A stretch of 64,000 bases of DNA from Lacrimispora xylanisolvens (lineage in GTDB: Bacteria > Bacillota > Clostridia > Lachnospirales > Lachnospiraceae), in NCBI RefSeq assembly GCF_002934545.1, contig NZ_PTJA01000001.1, positions 372,001 to 436,000 of the forward strand, given 5' to 3'. Positions within the stretch are counted from its first letter, which is position 1; each line of letters begins with the position of its first letter. Below, in pieces: positions 33,467 through 42,812 of the stretch. A program made the translations under genes and the position numbers. The notes under the pieces are model-generated. The model worked only from the letters and a program-made list of their open reading frames with translations, was not told the origin of the DNA and ran no database searches.

Positions 33467-34651
33467 TCAGGCGGCAGCTAAGTCTCCCGGACTTCTTCTG
33501 CCAATGGTTCTCACTGCAGAAACAGCAAATACCAGCATCAGTATTAAAGTACATACATAATAGCGGCCGCGTACGCTGTCACCAGCCAGAATATAAGATA
33601 CTCTTGTTACAACATAGGGAGCCAGTGTCTGACCGATGTTAACAACAGCGCCGTTAATAGCAATGCATAAAGTAATGGCCGCCGGAGAAACGCTGGAGAT
33701 AATATTGGTGATGATCTGTGGAAATACCATCATCATACCCACACCTGTAAGCAGGCCTGAAACATAGACAAGAACCGGCGAGTATGCAATAGCCATAGAA
33801 AGAAGACCGAGAGCAGAAAGCAGAAAGCCTGCCGGCAGAGTCCATTTCTTAAGCACATTTGCAATTTTTCCATAGACCGCTCCGCAGACAAAGCCACCGA
33901 TGGTGAGCATGGAAAGACCGATTCCGGATATAGCAGCAGTGCCGATTCCTTCCCCTTCTACAAACAGGGATAAGTTTACCGCAAAACAGTGAAGGAATGT
34001 CATGTAGACAAATATGACTGCATACCAGTAGAACACTGCCCCTGGAAGCTTCATCTTCTGTCCGGCAGTACCTTCTTTTTTCTTCCGAACCGGCTGATCC
34101 TGGGGAAGACAGAACAATACACCGAAAAATGCTGCAAGACCAAGAAGATGAACAAGGAATATGTATTTATAGCTTATGACAACTACAATTCCCCCAATGA
34201 TGGTCATTATAATGCTCCCTACTGAGCCGGAACTGTTTAACCAGCCCAGTATGGTATCTCTTTCTGAAGGTGCGTCAGCAAAGCTTTCAAAAATAATCGC
34301 CTGGCTGAGGGGCTGGAGTAAACCGATTCCAAGACCCACCAGTAACCTTGAAAGATACAGTACCGTAAAGGAATCAGAAAAAAACGGGATACATCCGCCT
34401 GCTGTAAAGATGCACAGAGCAATCAGGGAAAGTGTCTTTTTTGAAATTACATTAGCAATTGGCCCGGATAGAAAACTCACTACAACAATAACAAGAGCCG
34501 GAATCGTGATCAGTGTCTGAATGGTCTCGATGCTTACGTCCGGATAAGCTGCTGCAATACTGCTTAAACCAGCGGAAATTGCCATTGCCCCCATTGATAT
34601 TAGTCCCAGAAACAAAATCCCTATCACTGTTTTGATATTACCCTTAAACAT
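33467..34651 (-). CDS. Major facilitator superfamily transporter
   Basis: 394 residues, about twelve hydrophobic segments. MFS motifs are visible in LSGPIANVISKKTLSLIAL (loop 2-3), YLSRLLVGLGIGLLQPLSQA and VCGAVYGKIANVLKKWTL in the second half. It is the third gene, in order of transcription, of the minus-strand group alcohol dehydrogenase, flavin oxidoreductase, MFS. It probably imports the substrate or exports the product of those enzymes. The start follows GAGAGGGGACTTTT. The compound is unknown. Confidence 0.83.
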   Translation of the reverse strand: MFKGNIKTVIGILFLGLISMGAMAISAGLSSIAAAYPDVSIETIQTLITIPALVIVVVSFLSGPIANVISKKTLSLIALCIFTAGGCIPFFSDSFTVLYLSRLLVGLGIGLLQPLSQAIIFESFADAPSERDTILGWLNSSGSVGSIIMTIIGGIVVVISYKYIFLVHLLGLAAFFGVLFCLPQDQPVRKKKEGTAGQKMKLPGAVFYWYAVIFVYMTFLHCFAVNLSLFVEGEGIGTAAISGIGLSMLTIGGFVCGAVYGKIANVLKKWTLPAGFLLSALGLLSMAIAYSPVLVYVSGLLTGVGMMMVFPQIITNIISSVSPAAITLCIAINGAVVNIGQTLAPYVVTRVSYILAGDSVRGRYYVCTLILMLVFAVSAVRTIGRRSPGDLAAA

Positions 34652-34694
34652 AAAAGTCCCCTCTCAATAATGACCTGTTCTGACTGCGTTCTAC

Positions 34695-36647
34695 TCAGCG
34701 AAGCTTGTAAGCTTCACGGTAACCGGAAGCAACGGCCTGTTTGATTCTGCCGATGTGGTTGGCATCGCCAATCACGATTACGTTCATAAATTCTTTTTTC
34801 AGTTCATCAGCCAGCCGGTTCTCTGGTTTTACCCCAAGTGAAAGTACCACAGCGTCTGCAGCCAGAGTCTTCTTATTTCCGTCTTTATCTTCCAGAATAA
34901 CTCCGTCAGGCAGTATCTCAAGCAGCTTATGGCCGGGATAATATTCAGGATTTGAAGCACCCAGTTTTTTCTTGATATCAGTCAGTGGCTGCCAGTAAGC
35001 TCCAGGTCCGATCTCATCAGCCATATCCACAATTTCCAGAGTGTTTCCCATGCTTGCCAGCAGTTCGGCAGTTTCCATGCCGGTCAGTCCGGAGCCGATA
35101 ACTGCTATTTTTTTATTAGAAAATGTGGTCTTTCCGCTTAATATCTCCTCTGTTGTATAGACATTGGAACCACTGACACCAGGAATAGATCCGGGAATGA
35201 CTGGCTTTGAACCGGTCGCAACAAACACTGCATGAGGGTTCAGCTTTTTGATTTCCTCTGCTGTGGCGGGAGTATTAAGGCGAACGTCCACATTCAGCTT
35301 CTGGAACATGCTTTCATAGTATTCACCCATCCAGCCCATTTTCTCTTTGCATGGAGGTTTTGAACCAAGCCATACCTGACCGCCAAGGTGATCACATTTT
35401 TCAAATAATGTAACAGCAAAACCTCTCTGAGCAAGTGTCAGGGCGGCTTCCATGCCAGCAGGACCAGCCCCGATTACTGCAATACAGCGCCCGTTACCAT
35501 TGTTTTCAATGTCATTATAAAACCACTCCTGTCCCGTACGTGGGTTGACAGAGCAGTTAATGCCGTCAAACATTGTCTCCATACAGTTAAGACATGAGAT
35601 ACAGCGGCGGATTTCATCAGTGCGCCCGCTCTCTGCTTTATTGCACCATTCCGGATCGGCAAGAAGTCCGCGGGCAATGGTCACTCCGTCGGTGCGTCCC
35701 TGGGCAATAATACGTTCCGCAAATTCCGGATTACGGATCACTCCCACTGCAAACACGGGAACATCAATTACTTTTTTAATCTCCTCAGCAAGATATACCT
35801 TCCAGCCTTCCGGATAGGAAACTGGCTCCCATGCTTCGTTCATGGTCTCGTATACGCCTGCAGAGACATTGACTGCATCAATTCCAAAGGGTACTAAATA
35901 TTTAACGATTTCAATGGATTCCTCCAGTTTTAAACCTGTTTCATTCTCTGGAATTGGAAATACAGAGCGCTCAAGGAATTCATCTGCTGATATTCTCAGC
36001 ATAATTGGGTAGTCGCCCAGTCTCTCACGAATCCCTGTTACAATTTCCTGAATGATGCGGGCGCGTTTCTGAGGGCTGCCGCCGTATTTATCTGTTCTTT
36101 TATTGGTGTAGGGAGAGAGAAACTGATTGAGCATGTAGCCGTGGGCAGCGTGGATCTCAACTCCGTCAATTCCGGCTTTTTTACACCGTTCTGCACCGTC
36201 CACAAACTGTTTTACAAGTTCTTCTACCTGTTGGGTGGTCATCTCAAAGCAGGGCCAGTTTATCAGCAGACTTTTCACTCCGCTGGGGGTTGCGCACATT
36301 CCGCCTGGTACTGCGGTCTGGCGGCCCGGGTGGTGAAGCTGAACGAAGATGGCACCGTCATAATAATGAACCGCATCGGCCAGTCTTGTGAGGTCGGGAA
36401 TAAACTTGTCATCAGTGACAGAAGTCTGACGGTCGCCCATCATACCGTGTTCATCATTTACGCGGGTTACTTCGTTAACAATAAGTCCGACTCCGCCCTT
36501 TGCACGGGCAGCATAGTATGCGATTTCCTTATCGGAAACGGTCTGATCCGGATTGGCAGTCATGTTGCCCATTGCTCCCATGACCACACGGTTTCTGATT
36601 GTTAAAGAGCCTATTTTTAAAGGAGAAAATAAATTTGGATAGTTCAT
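34695..36647 (-). CDS. Old Yellow Enzyme / 2,4-dienoyl-CoA reductase-type NADH:flavin oxidoreductase
   Basis: 650 residues. Residues ~1-345 are an OYE-type FMN barrel (PLKIGSLTIRNRVVMGAM; active-site IHAAHGYMLNQFLSPYTNKR; YGGSPQKRARI). A Cys cluster RRCISCLNCMETMFDG...NCSVNP (about residues 350-375) binds a [4Fe-4S] cluster. Residues ~385-650 are FAD/NAD(P)H domains with two dinucleotide motifs (AVIGAGPAGMEAAL; AVIGSGLTGMETAE). This three-cofactor architecture is that of FadH, BaiCD and BaiH, which reduce C=C bonds next to a carbonyl in dienoyl-CoA or bile-acid intermediates. The neighbouring dehydrogenase and transporter suggest reduction of an unsaturated small molecule; substrate unknown. 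Confidence 0.87.
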   Translation of the reverse strand: MNYPNLFSPLKIGSLTIRNRVVMGAMGNMTANPDQTVSDKEIAYYAARAKGGVGLIVNEVTRVNDEHGMMGDRQTSVTDDKFIPDLTRLADAVHYYDGAIFVQLHHPGRQTAVPGGMCATPSGVKSLLINWPCFEMTTQQVEELVKQFVDGAERCKKAGIDGVEIHAAHGYMLNQFLSPYTNKRTDKYGGSPQKRARIIQEIVTGIRERLGDYPIMLRISADEFLERSVFPIPENETGLKLEESIEIVKYLVPFGIDAVNVSAGVYETMNEAWEPVSYPEGWKVYLAEEIKKVIDVPVFAVGVIRNPEFAERIIAQGRTDGVTIARGLLADPEWCNKAESGRTDEIRRCISCLNCMETMFDGINCSVNPRTGQEWFYNDIENNGNGRCIAVIGAGPAGMEAALTLAQRGFAVTLFEKCDHLGGQVWLGSKPPCKEKMGWMGEYYESMFQKLNVDVRLNTPATAEEIKKLNPHAVFVATGSKPVIPGSIPGVSGSNVYTTEEILSGKTTFSNKKIAVIGSGLTGMETAELLASMGNTLEIVDMADEIGPGAYWQPLTDIKKKLGASNPEYYPGHKLLEILPDGVILEDKDGNKKTLAADAVVLSLGVKPENRLADELKKEFMNVIVIGDANHIGRIKQAVASGYREAYKLR

Positions 36648-36668
36648 AGTAAATCCTTTCTTTTTGCT

Positions 36669-37826
36669 TTACTGATAATTGTCATAAACCTTTGCCATCA
36701 TATCTGTGAGGACAGCTTCATCCTGGGGAACAATACATCCCATGCGCATCATTTCGCCAAGTGCGTATGTAACAGTGGATAGAACCTGCTCTCTGGTAAA
36801 GCCAAGGTCTTTCATGGAAGGAATTCCGATTCTGCGGTTGAACGAACGAACTGCATCTGCAAGTTTTGTGGGAAGCTCTTCAACAGAAGAAATCTCCAGT
36901 TCAAATATTTCCGCTACTTTTCCATAAATTTCAGGCCTTGCTGCAGCGACCAGCTCGATTACAGACGGAGTTACAAGGGCGCAGCCGATACCATGAGGAA
37001 TATGTAATCTGGCTCCCAGTGCATGTGCCATGGCATGTCCCACATTTACCTGGGAATCCTGGAATGCGATACCTGCAAAGTTGCTGGCGATGGCCAGATT
37101 ATAACGAGCTTCTTTGCAGTTTGGGTCGTCCACAGCCACAGGAAGCCATTTGTAAATTCGTTCCATACTGCTCAGTGCTAACGTGTCGGAATGAGGGTTT
37201 GGCATTACGTTACAGAGACATTCGTTGCAGTGGGAAAATGCATCCATGCCAGTGTAGGCAGTAATTGTTTTACCCAGTCCCAGTGTTAAGTCGGGATCTA
37301 CGATAGCAGCGTTTGCCCACACGATACAGCCACATTTCTGATGTGTTTCTGTATCAGTAATAACAGCTACAAAAGTGGACTCTGAACCGGTTCCTGAAGT
37401 AGTCGGTATCATAATTGTTTTCAGGGCAGGTGCTAATATAAGTGGATTCGCTGGATCAAAATGAATCATTTTTTTAATAGTAACGTTTTTCTTATTGGTA
37501 ACATATAAGGCAATACCTTTGGCCGTATCAAGACTGGAGCCGCCACCGCATCCGATTACTGCGTCTGCACCAATGCTTTCTGCAAGCTGGGCGCCTTCCA
37601 TAACGGTAGTATCCGGGGCGTCCATTTTTACTCCGTCATAAATGCTGACTTTAATTCCACTCTGCAATAGGCTGTCCATAACTCTCTCAGGAATTCCAGT
37701 CTCTGCAATTGCTTTTTCCGTTACCAGGAGTACATGGGTCATTCCTAATTCTTTTGCTATGGCACCTGTGTTGTTTACTTCCCCTGGTCCGAAATAAACC
37801 GGGCATAATTGTGAATATCTTGACAT
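36669..37826 (-). CDS. Iron-containing (group III) alcohol dehydrogenase
   Basis: 385 residues. The NAD-binding N-terminal half has GGGSSLDTAKGIALY; the phosphate-site loop PTTSGTGSESTFVAVI follows. Metal ligands sit in the C-terminal half: Asp/His in TGMDAFSHCNE, and the His pair in GHAMAHALGARLHIPHGIGCAL. The family oxidises alcohols or reduces aldehydes with NAD(P)H. It is the first gene of the minus-strand group with the OYE-type reductase (21 bases downstream) and the MFS carrier, and is divergent from a PucR-type regulator gene. An enal or enone that is reduced to a saturated alcohol would fit the pair. Confidence 0.9.
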   Translation of the reverse strand: MSRYSQLCPVYFGPGEVNNTGAIAKELGMTHVLLVTEKAIAETGIPERVMDSLLQSGIKVSIYDGVKMDAPDTTVMEGAQLAESIGADAVIGCGGGSSLDTAKGIALYVTNKKNVTIKKMIHFDPANPLILAPALKTIMIPTTSGTGSESTFVAVITDTETHQKCGCIVWANAAIVDPDLTLGLGKTITAYTGMDAFSHCNECLCNVMPNPHSDTLALSSMERIYKWLPVAVDDPNCKEARYNLAIASNFAGIAFQDSQVNVGHAMAHALGARLHIPHGIGCALVTPSVIELVAAARPEIYGKVAEIFELEISSVEELPTKLADAVRSFNRRIGIPSMKDLGFTREQVLSTVTYALGEMMRMGCIVPQDEAVLTDMMAKVYDNYQ

Positions 37827-37969
37827 TGTGGCATCTCCTTATTAAGATAGTAGTAGAAAATGTTTGTTACTATAATAACAATCTCTCTGCAATCAGTGTA
37901 GCAATTATAATGAGTGCCTACAATGGCACAGATTATGAAAATTTTAACAAAGTATTGTTGTTATAAGAT

Positions 37970-38004
37970 AGACGGCGTTTGTTTCAGAATGACAAACGCC
38001 GTCT
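37970..38004. promoter_or_regulatory. 13-bp perfect inverted repeat between the dehydrogenase and PucR-type genes
   Basis: AGACGGCGTTTGT (37970-37982) and its exact inverse (37992-38004) surround a nine-base loop. Neither strand has a T-run after it, so it is not a standard terminator. It sits in a 283-base divergent region directly before the regulator promoter, and may be an operator or an RNA hairpin. The rest of this region is AT-rich and holds no recognised gene. Confidence 0.5.
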
Positions 38005-38021
38005 GTGCGATTTGTTGAAAT

Positions 38022-38050
38022 TTTACAACCGTTTGCGTGGAAAGTATGGT
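38022..38050 (+). promoter_or_regulatory. Promoter of the PucR-type regulator gene
   Basis: TTTACA (38022-38027) and TATGGT (38045-38050) with a 17-base spacer, placed just after the inverted repeat. Confidence 0.5.
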
Positions 38051-38109
38051 AAAATTTATGAATGCATCACATTTGTTTACCAGGCGAAAATGAAAGGCGA
38101 TGACGATTT

Positions 38110-39384
38110 ATGATGACTGATTCTGAAACTGGAAAAAATACCGATGATTTTATTAACAAACTACTTGATGCCTCCAACAGCAGTCATAATATACAGCTGT
38201 TGCTGGATATCGGTTATCAGGAGCTGGGTAATCCTGTGCTGCTGGTTGATGTTGCCCTTTGCTTTGTTGCACAGACCGGAGGTGGTCTGATCACGGATGA
38301 ACCGCTTTGGGACTGGACTCTTTCCAAAGGCTATGTGACGGAGGAATACGTGAAGTATATCTTAAGCGGTGATAATTCCCAGTATGACCCCGGTGAAGAG
38401 TGGTCGACCGGGGACTCCAGATTCATCTGGCAGGAAGGACTCCTTCATCACAGGCAGCTGGTTGGAAAGGTGAACAGAAACGGAATTCCCATTGGTTATC
38501 TGAAGCTTCTGGAATACAACAAACCCATAACGGATGAAGATGTGAATAAGCTGAATATTCTCTGCAAATTTCTTGCAATCTGTATGAATACCTCCATGGG
38601 AACGTCAGACCAGGAAGATTCACTGATCGATACACTCCTGACTTCTATGCTCACCCAGCGTCTGTATGACAAATATGCCATTGAGGAAAGAGTGAACCGC
38701 TTCGGCTTAAAGCTCTATGAAAATCTGTCGGTAATTGTACTGGGGACCCGTAAACTGATTACGGATAAAATTTATTTTATAAAGAAAAAAATGAAGAATT
38801 TTTTGAATCGGGAAACGGTCATTACATTTAAAGGGAATCTGATTATTCTTTATGATTACAAAACAAAAGTACCGTTTTCTGAAAATGAACTGATTAATCT
38901 GGAAAAATTATGCGCCGATTTTGATATTAAAGCAGGCATCAGCAATTCGTTTAAGGAAATTTATAAGTTTGAATCGTTTTATCACCAGGCACTCACTGCA
39001 CTGGAACTCAGTACGGAGACAAACCATAAAGAGCGGGTAGCTTTATATGATGAGTTCTGCATTCATCATATGGTCAGCCTGTTTTCAGAGCATAGTGATC
39101 CGGTGGTTTTAATCCACCCTGCTATCAGGTTTTTAAAAGAGCATGACCTGGAATACAGCAGTGAATTGTGCCCGACGTTAAAGGAGTATTTAAAAAACAA
39201 TCAGGATTTATCTCTGACTTCGTCGGCACTTCATATTCATTACAATACATTAAAGTACCGGATTAACAAGATCATTGAACTTACGGATCTTAGTTTTTCT
39301 GATAAAACTATTTTTCGTCTGCATCTGTCGTTTATTGTATTTGATTATCTGACTGAAACAGGAAAATCAAATCTATTGAAATAA
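38110..39384 (+). CDS. PucR/CdaR-type transcriptional regulator
   Basis: 424 residues. The C-terminal helix-turn-helix of the PucR_2 type is clear: LCPTLKEYLKNNQDLSLTSSALHIH, then YNTLKYRINKIIELT. The middle part resembles the GGDEF-like regulator domain of CdaR (KAGISNSFKEIYKFESFYHQALTALELS). The N-terminal ~170 residues would be the sensor. These proteins regulate catabolic genes in response to small molecules. It is divergent from the alcohol dehydrogenase-OYE-MFS genes, its probable targets. Two ATG codons stand in tandem at 38110 and 38113 behind AAAGGCGATG. Confidence 0.82.
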   Translation: MMTDSETGKNTDDFINKLLDASNSSHNIQLLLDIGYQELGNPVLLVDVALCFVAQTGGGLITDEPLWDWTLSKGYVTEEYVKYILSGDNSQYDPGEEWSTGDSRFIWQEGLLHHRQLVGKVNRNGIPIGYLKLLEYNKPITDEDVNKLNILCKFLAICMNTSMGTSDQEDSLIDTLLTSMLTQRLYDKYAIEERVNRFGLKLYENLSVIVLGTRKLITDKIYFIKKKMKNFLNRETVITFKGNLIILYDYKTKVPFSENELINLEKLCADFDIKAGISNSFKEIYKFESFYHQALTALELSTETNHKERVALYDEFCIHHMVSLFSEHSDPVVLIHPAIRFLKEHDLEYSSELCPTLKEYLKNNQDLSLTSSALHIHYNTLKYRINKIIELTDLSFSDKTIFRLHLSFIVFDYLTETGKSNLLK

Positions 39385-39415
39385 AAGCAGGGACAGGCTG
39401 AATACTGGGGGGAAT

Positions 39416-41140
39416 ATGTTACGTTTCGTTTTTCATTATTATAGTAAATATAAGAAAGGCATAGTTTTGGCACTACTGCTATCCTTACTTAATTCTTTTA
39501 TGACAGTGTTGTGTTCACAATTTTTAAAAGATGTAATTAAGGGCACTCTGGCGGGAAAAAGCAGTTTTCTGGCAGAAAAGATTGCCCAGATACTTTGTCT
39601 GACACTGGTTTGGGTTATGGTAATCTATAGTTCCAAATTGGTAACTGGAAGATTAAGTATTTACATGACCAGCAGGTTAAGGCAGGATGTAATGGAAAAG
39701 ATAATGAATATGCGGTATGATTATCTTATGGGTCAGCAGAAGGGAACTTTTTTAAATAAACTGAATGAAGATATCTCCGATGTCAGCAGATACTTTGAGC
39801 AGCTTTTGTTTTCTGTTTTTTTAAATGGAATCAGCGTTTTGGTAATTCTTGTATATTTACTTGCGACTGACTGGAAGCTTACTTTAATATCCATGATCTG
39901 GATTCCATTTACCACCATACTGTATCATAACTTTTTAAACAGCATTGCCGGTTTTACCAGAGAAAAGAAGAAACAGCAGGATGCACTTACTGCTAAAACT
40001 CAGGAACTGTTTGAATGCTATGAGACAGAGAAAAGCTATAATTTACAGGAGATAAATTTATCTGAAATTGATACCAATATTTGGAAGGTTTATCAGGCTG
40101 ATTTAAAACGGCAGAAAAAAGAGGCTATGACAAATGCTTTCAGCTCTATGATTCGCTGCCTGCCTGTTTTGTTTTGCAGTATATTTGCAGCAGGTATGGT
40201 GATAGAGGGAGCATTAACAGCGGAAAACTTTATTTCTTTTCTTGTTCTGCTGGGGTTTATTTCATCCCCCATCAGCAATTTTACGTCAGTGTTAGTGGAA
40301 CTGAATAAAGCAGGAGTCAGTGCAGAACGGTTACGCAGACTGTTAGAGGCACCGGAAGAAAGCAGCAGAGGCAATGTAACCAGCCTTCCTTTTTCTGACC
40401 CGGTGATACAATTCCAGGATATCTGTTTTTCTTATGATGGTTTAAATCCTATTTTAAATGATCTGACTTTTGAACTGAAAAAAGGAGAGCGGATTGCTTT
40501 TGTGGGAGGTTCCGGAAGCGGAAAGACAACTTTAATGAATCTGATACTGGGACTGTTTGAGCCTCAGAAGGGAAATTACCTTCTTTATGGAACTCAGGTT
40601 ACAGATCTGGATATAAAACTGGTGCGGGGGTGCTTTTCCATTGTTTCTCAGGAGACGTTTTTATTTCCGGATACCATAGAACAAAACTTATTGTACGGAA
40701 ACCGCAGTGCAACCAGAGCAGAGCTGGAAAAAGCGGTAGGAGACGCAGGGCTTGCTCCTTTCATCGAAAACCTGCCTGAGGGGTATGATACCATACTGGA
40801 AGAGAATGGGGTCAATCTGTCGGGAGGGCAGAGGCAGAGATTTGCCATAGCAAGGGCTCTTCTTAGAAACAGTGAAGTGATTATATTTGATGAACCAACT
40901 TCGGCTCTTGATCCAAAATCAGAAAAGGAAATCACGGAATTAATTGAAAGGACATTAAGTTCCAAAACCATTATCTCCGTTGCTCATAAGCTGAATACAG
41001 TCCTGGACTATGACAGGATTTATCTGATGGATCACGGGGAATTGAAAGAACAGGGAAGTCACCAGGAACTGCTTGGGAAAAAAGGACTTTATTATCAATT
41101 ATTTCACAGTCAGAATGGTATGGGGAGGGATTTGGTATGA
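39416..41140 (+). CDS. ABC exporter half-transporter 1 (membrane + ATPase)
   Basis: 574 residues. Six membrane segments in residues ~1-310 are followed by an ATPase domain with Walker A GGSGSGKTT, signature LSGGQRQRFAIARALL, Walker B VIIFDEPTSALDP and the switch His in SVAHKL. All motifs are canonical. The ATG follows GGGGGGAAT. Its stop overlaps the next ABC gene by four bases, so the two form a heterodimeric exporter. The substrate is unknown; the lipoprotein gene behind the pair may be a partner. Confidence 0.88.
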   Translation: MLRFVFHYYSKYKKGIVLALLLSLLNSFMTVLCSQFLKDVIKGTLAGKSSFLAEKIAQILCLTLVWVMVIYSSKLVTGRLSIYMTSRLRQDVMEKIMNMRYDYLMGQQKGTFLNKLNEDISDVSRYFEQLLFSVFLNGISVLVILVYLLATDWKLTLISMIWIPFTTILYHNFLNSIAGFTREKKKQQDALTAKTQELFECYETEKSYNLQEINLSEIDTNIWKVYQADLKRQKKEAMTNAFSSMIRCLPVLFCSIFAAGMVIEGALTAENFISFLVLLGFISSPISNFTSVLVELNKAGVSAERLRRLLEAPEESSRGNVTSLPFSDPVIQFQDICFSYDGLNPILNDLTFELKKGERIAFVGGSGSGKTTLMNLILGLFEPQKGNYLLYGTQVTDLDIKLVRGCFSIVSQETFLFPDTIEQNLLYGNRSATRAELEKAVGDAGLAPFIENLPEGYDTILEENGVNLSGGQRQRFAIARALLRNSEVIIFDEPTSALDPKSEKEITELIERTLSSKTIISVAHKLNTVLDYDRIYLMDHGELKEQGSHQELLGKKGLYYQLFHSQNGMGRDLV

Positions 41141-42789
41141 AACATTACCTGTCTCAGATAAAAGAGGCACTGGACTATCTGGGGAAAGAAAAGAGACTGT
41201 ATCTTGTATTTCTTCTTTCTTTGGGATTAGGCTATTCAGGAATGGCTATTACAATTTCTCTGATCCCACAGGTGCTCATTGATGCTTCTGTCAGTGGGAA
41301 CTATGAACATATGAAGGAAAAGCTGTTCCTTTATGCCGGACTGTTTTTTATGTCCTTTTTAACATCAATCCTGTCCCAATACATATACAGACGATGTGTT
41401 CTCCGGTTCCAGGCCGGGCTTAGAAGAAGTGTGATGGAAAAGAAAACAAGGCTGCCAGTTTCCTATTTTGAAAACAGCCACAGCGGAGAGTTCCTTTCAC
41501 AGATGATCTATGATATAAATAAGGCAGAAGAACTTTACCGGTCTAAATACAAAGAAGCGTTTAATCCCATTGTCGCTTTGATTACCAGTGTGATTCCCAT
41601 GTTTCTTCTGGATCATACTTTGACCATGTTATTGCTTTTTATTTCTCTCCTTTGTGTTTTGGCCAATGCTGCTTTCTCAGAACGGGTGAAAACAGCCGGC
41701 CGTCTGACAGCTGGTGCAAGTGCTAAACTGTCAGAACGGTCAACCGATATTTTATCCGGAATATTGACCATTAAGGAATACCAGTTAAATGAGGTTTTAT
41801 CCGGGAAATTTCGTACTGCAAATAAAGAATATGCAGGGAATGCCCTTAACAGAGAGAAAATTGGTGCATTTTTAGAGGCTATGAACAGTGGTTTTACTGT
41901 ATTATGCAGCATTGTATTTCTCGTTGCCGGATCGGTTATGGTACAGTCGGGGAAGACAACCTATGGTACTCTGGTGGCACTTATGAATCTGGAATCCAGT
42001 ATTATCTGGTCTGCCTTATCAGCAGGAAAGAGATTCCCGGAACTTTTTGATAATATTGCAAGCCTGGAACGCATTCAATCTTTTTTAACTATGGAGGAAG
42101 AAGTAATCCATGTACCAGACCGGCTGGAGGAGAATCAAAATCAGAGTTTTATTGAGTTTAAAAATGTGGATTTTAGCTACAAAAACAACAGAGAAGTACT
42201 GAATCATTTTAATATGCAGATTAACCAGAATGAGGTGGCAGTTATAACCGGCAGGTCGGGCTGCGGGAAATCAACCATTTTTAAATTATTGCTGGGATTT
42301 TATAATGCGGATAAAGGTTATATAGCAATCGATGGAAAGAGTCTGGAGGAATACGGAGCAAATGAACTCCGCCAGATGATTGCATATATACCACAGCGGC
42401 CATATCTATTTTATGGCACCATTGAAAAAAACATACGTTTCGGTAACCCACAAGCGTCCTTTGAACAGATTGTTCAGGCGGCGAAGGCAGCCTGTGCCCA
42501 TGATTTCATTATGGAACTGCCGGGAGGATACGATTACGTAGTGGGAGATAAAGGCAGTAAATTATCCTTTGGACAACGGCAGCGGATAGCAATTGCAAGA
42601 GCATTTTTAAAAGATGCTCCCATTATTCTGTTTGATGAAGCCACATCCGGATTGGATTATGAGTCAGAACGGTTCGTATTACAGGCGGCAGAACAATTGA
42701 TACAGAATAAAACAGCCCTCATTATCTCACACCGGGAATCCGGTGTAAGGTTATGCAATAGAAAAATTGAAATCTCATCAGTAAGATGA
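41137..42789 (+). CDS. ABC exporter half-transporter 2 (membrane + ATPase)
   Basis: 550 residues, beginning within the stop of the previous gene (ATGA). Six membrane segments precede an ATPase domain with Walker A GRSGCGKST, an altered signature LSFGQRQRIAIARAF (Phe instead of the second Gly), Walker B PIILFDEATSGLDYES and the His in ISHRES. The altered signature suggests that one of the two ATP sites in the heterodimer is less active, as in many heterodimeric exporters. The lipoprotein gene starts 23 bases after its stop. Confidence 0.87.
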   Translation: MKHYLSQIKEALDYLGKEKRLYLVFLLSLGLGYSGMAITISLIPQVLIDASVSGNYEHMKEKLFLYAGLFFMSFLTSILSQYIYRRCVLRFQAGLRRSVMEKKTRLPVSYFENSHSGEFLSQMIYDINKAEELYRSKYKEAFNPIVALITSVIPMFLLDHTLTMLLLFISLLCVLANAAFSERVKTAGRLTAGASAKLSERSTDILSGILTIKEYQLNEVLSGKFRTANKEYAGNALNREKIGAFLEAMNSGFTVLCSIVFLVAGSVMVQSGKTTYGTLVALMNLESSIIWSALSAGKRFPELFDNIASLERIQSFLTMEEEVIHVPDRLEENQNQSFIEFKNVDFSYKNNREVLNHFNMQINQNEVAVITGRSGCGKSTIFKLLLGFYNADKGYIAIDGKSLEEYGANELRQMIAYIPQRPYLFYGTIEKNIRFGNPQASFEQIVQAAKAACAHDFIMELPGGYDYVVGDKGSKLSFGQRQRIAIARAFLKDAPIILFDEATSGLDYESERFVLQAAEQLIQNKTALIISHRESGVRLCNRKIEISSVR

Positions 42790-42812
42790 AGTCTTAATAA
42801 AATGGAGGTATC

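Noticed and set aside
34695-37826. Assignment of the flavoenzyme and dehydrogenase as bile-acid 7-dehydroxylation genes
   Set aside because: The architecture fits BaiCD/BaiH, but none of the other bai genes is present and sequence alone cannot separate these subfamilies.
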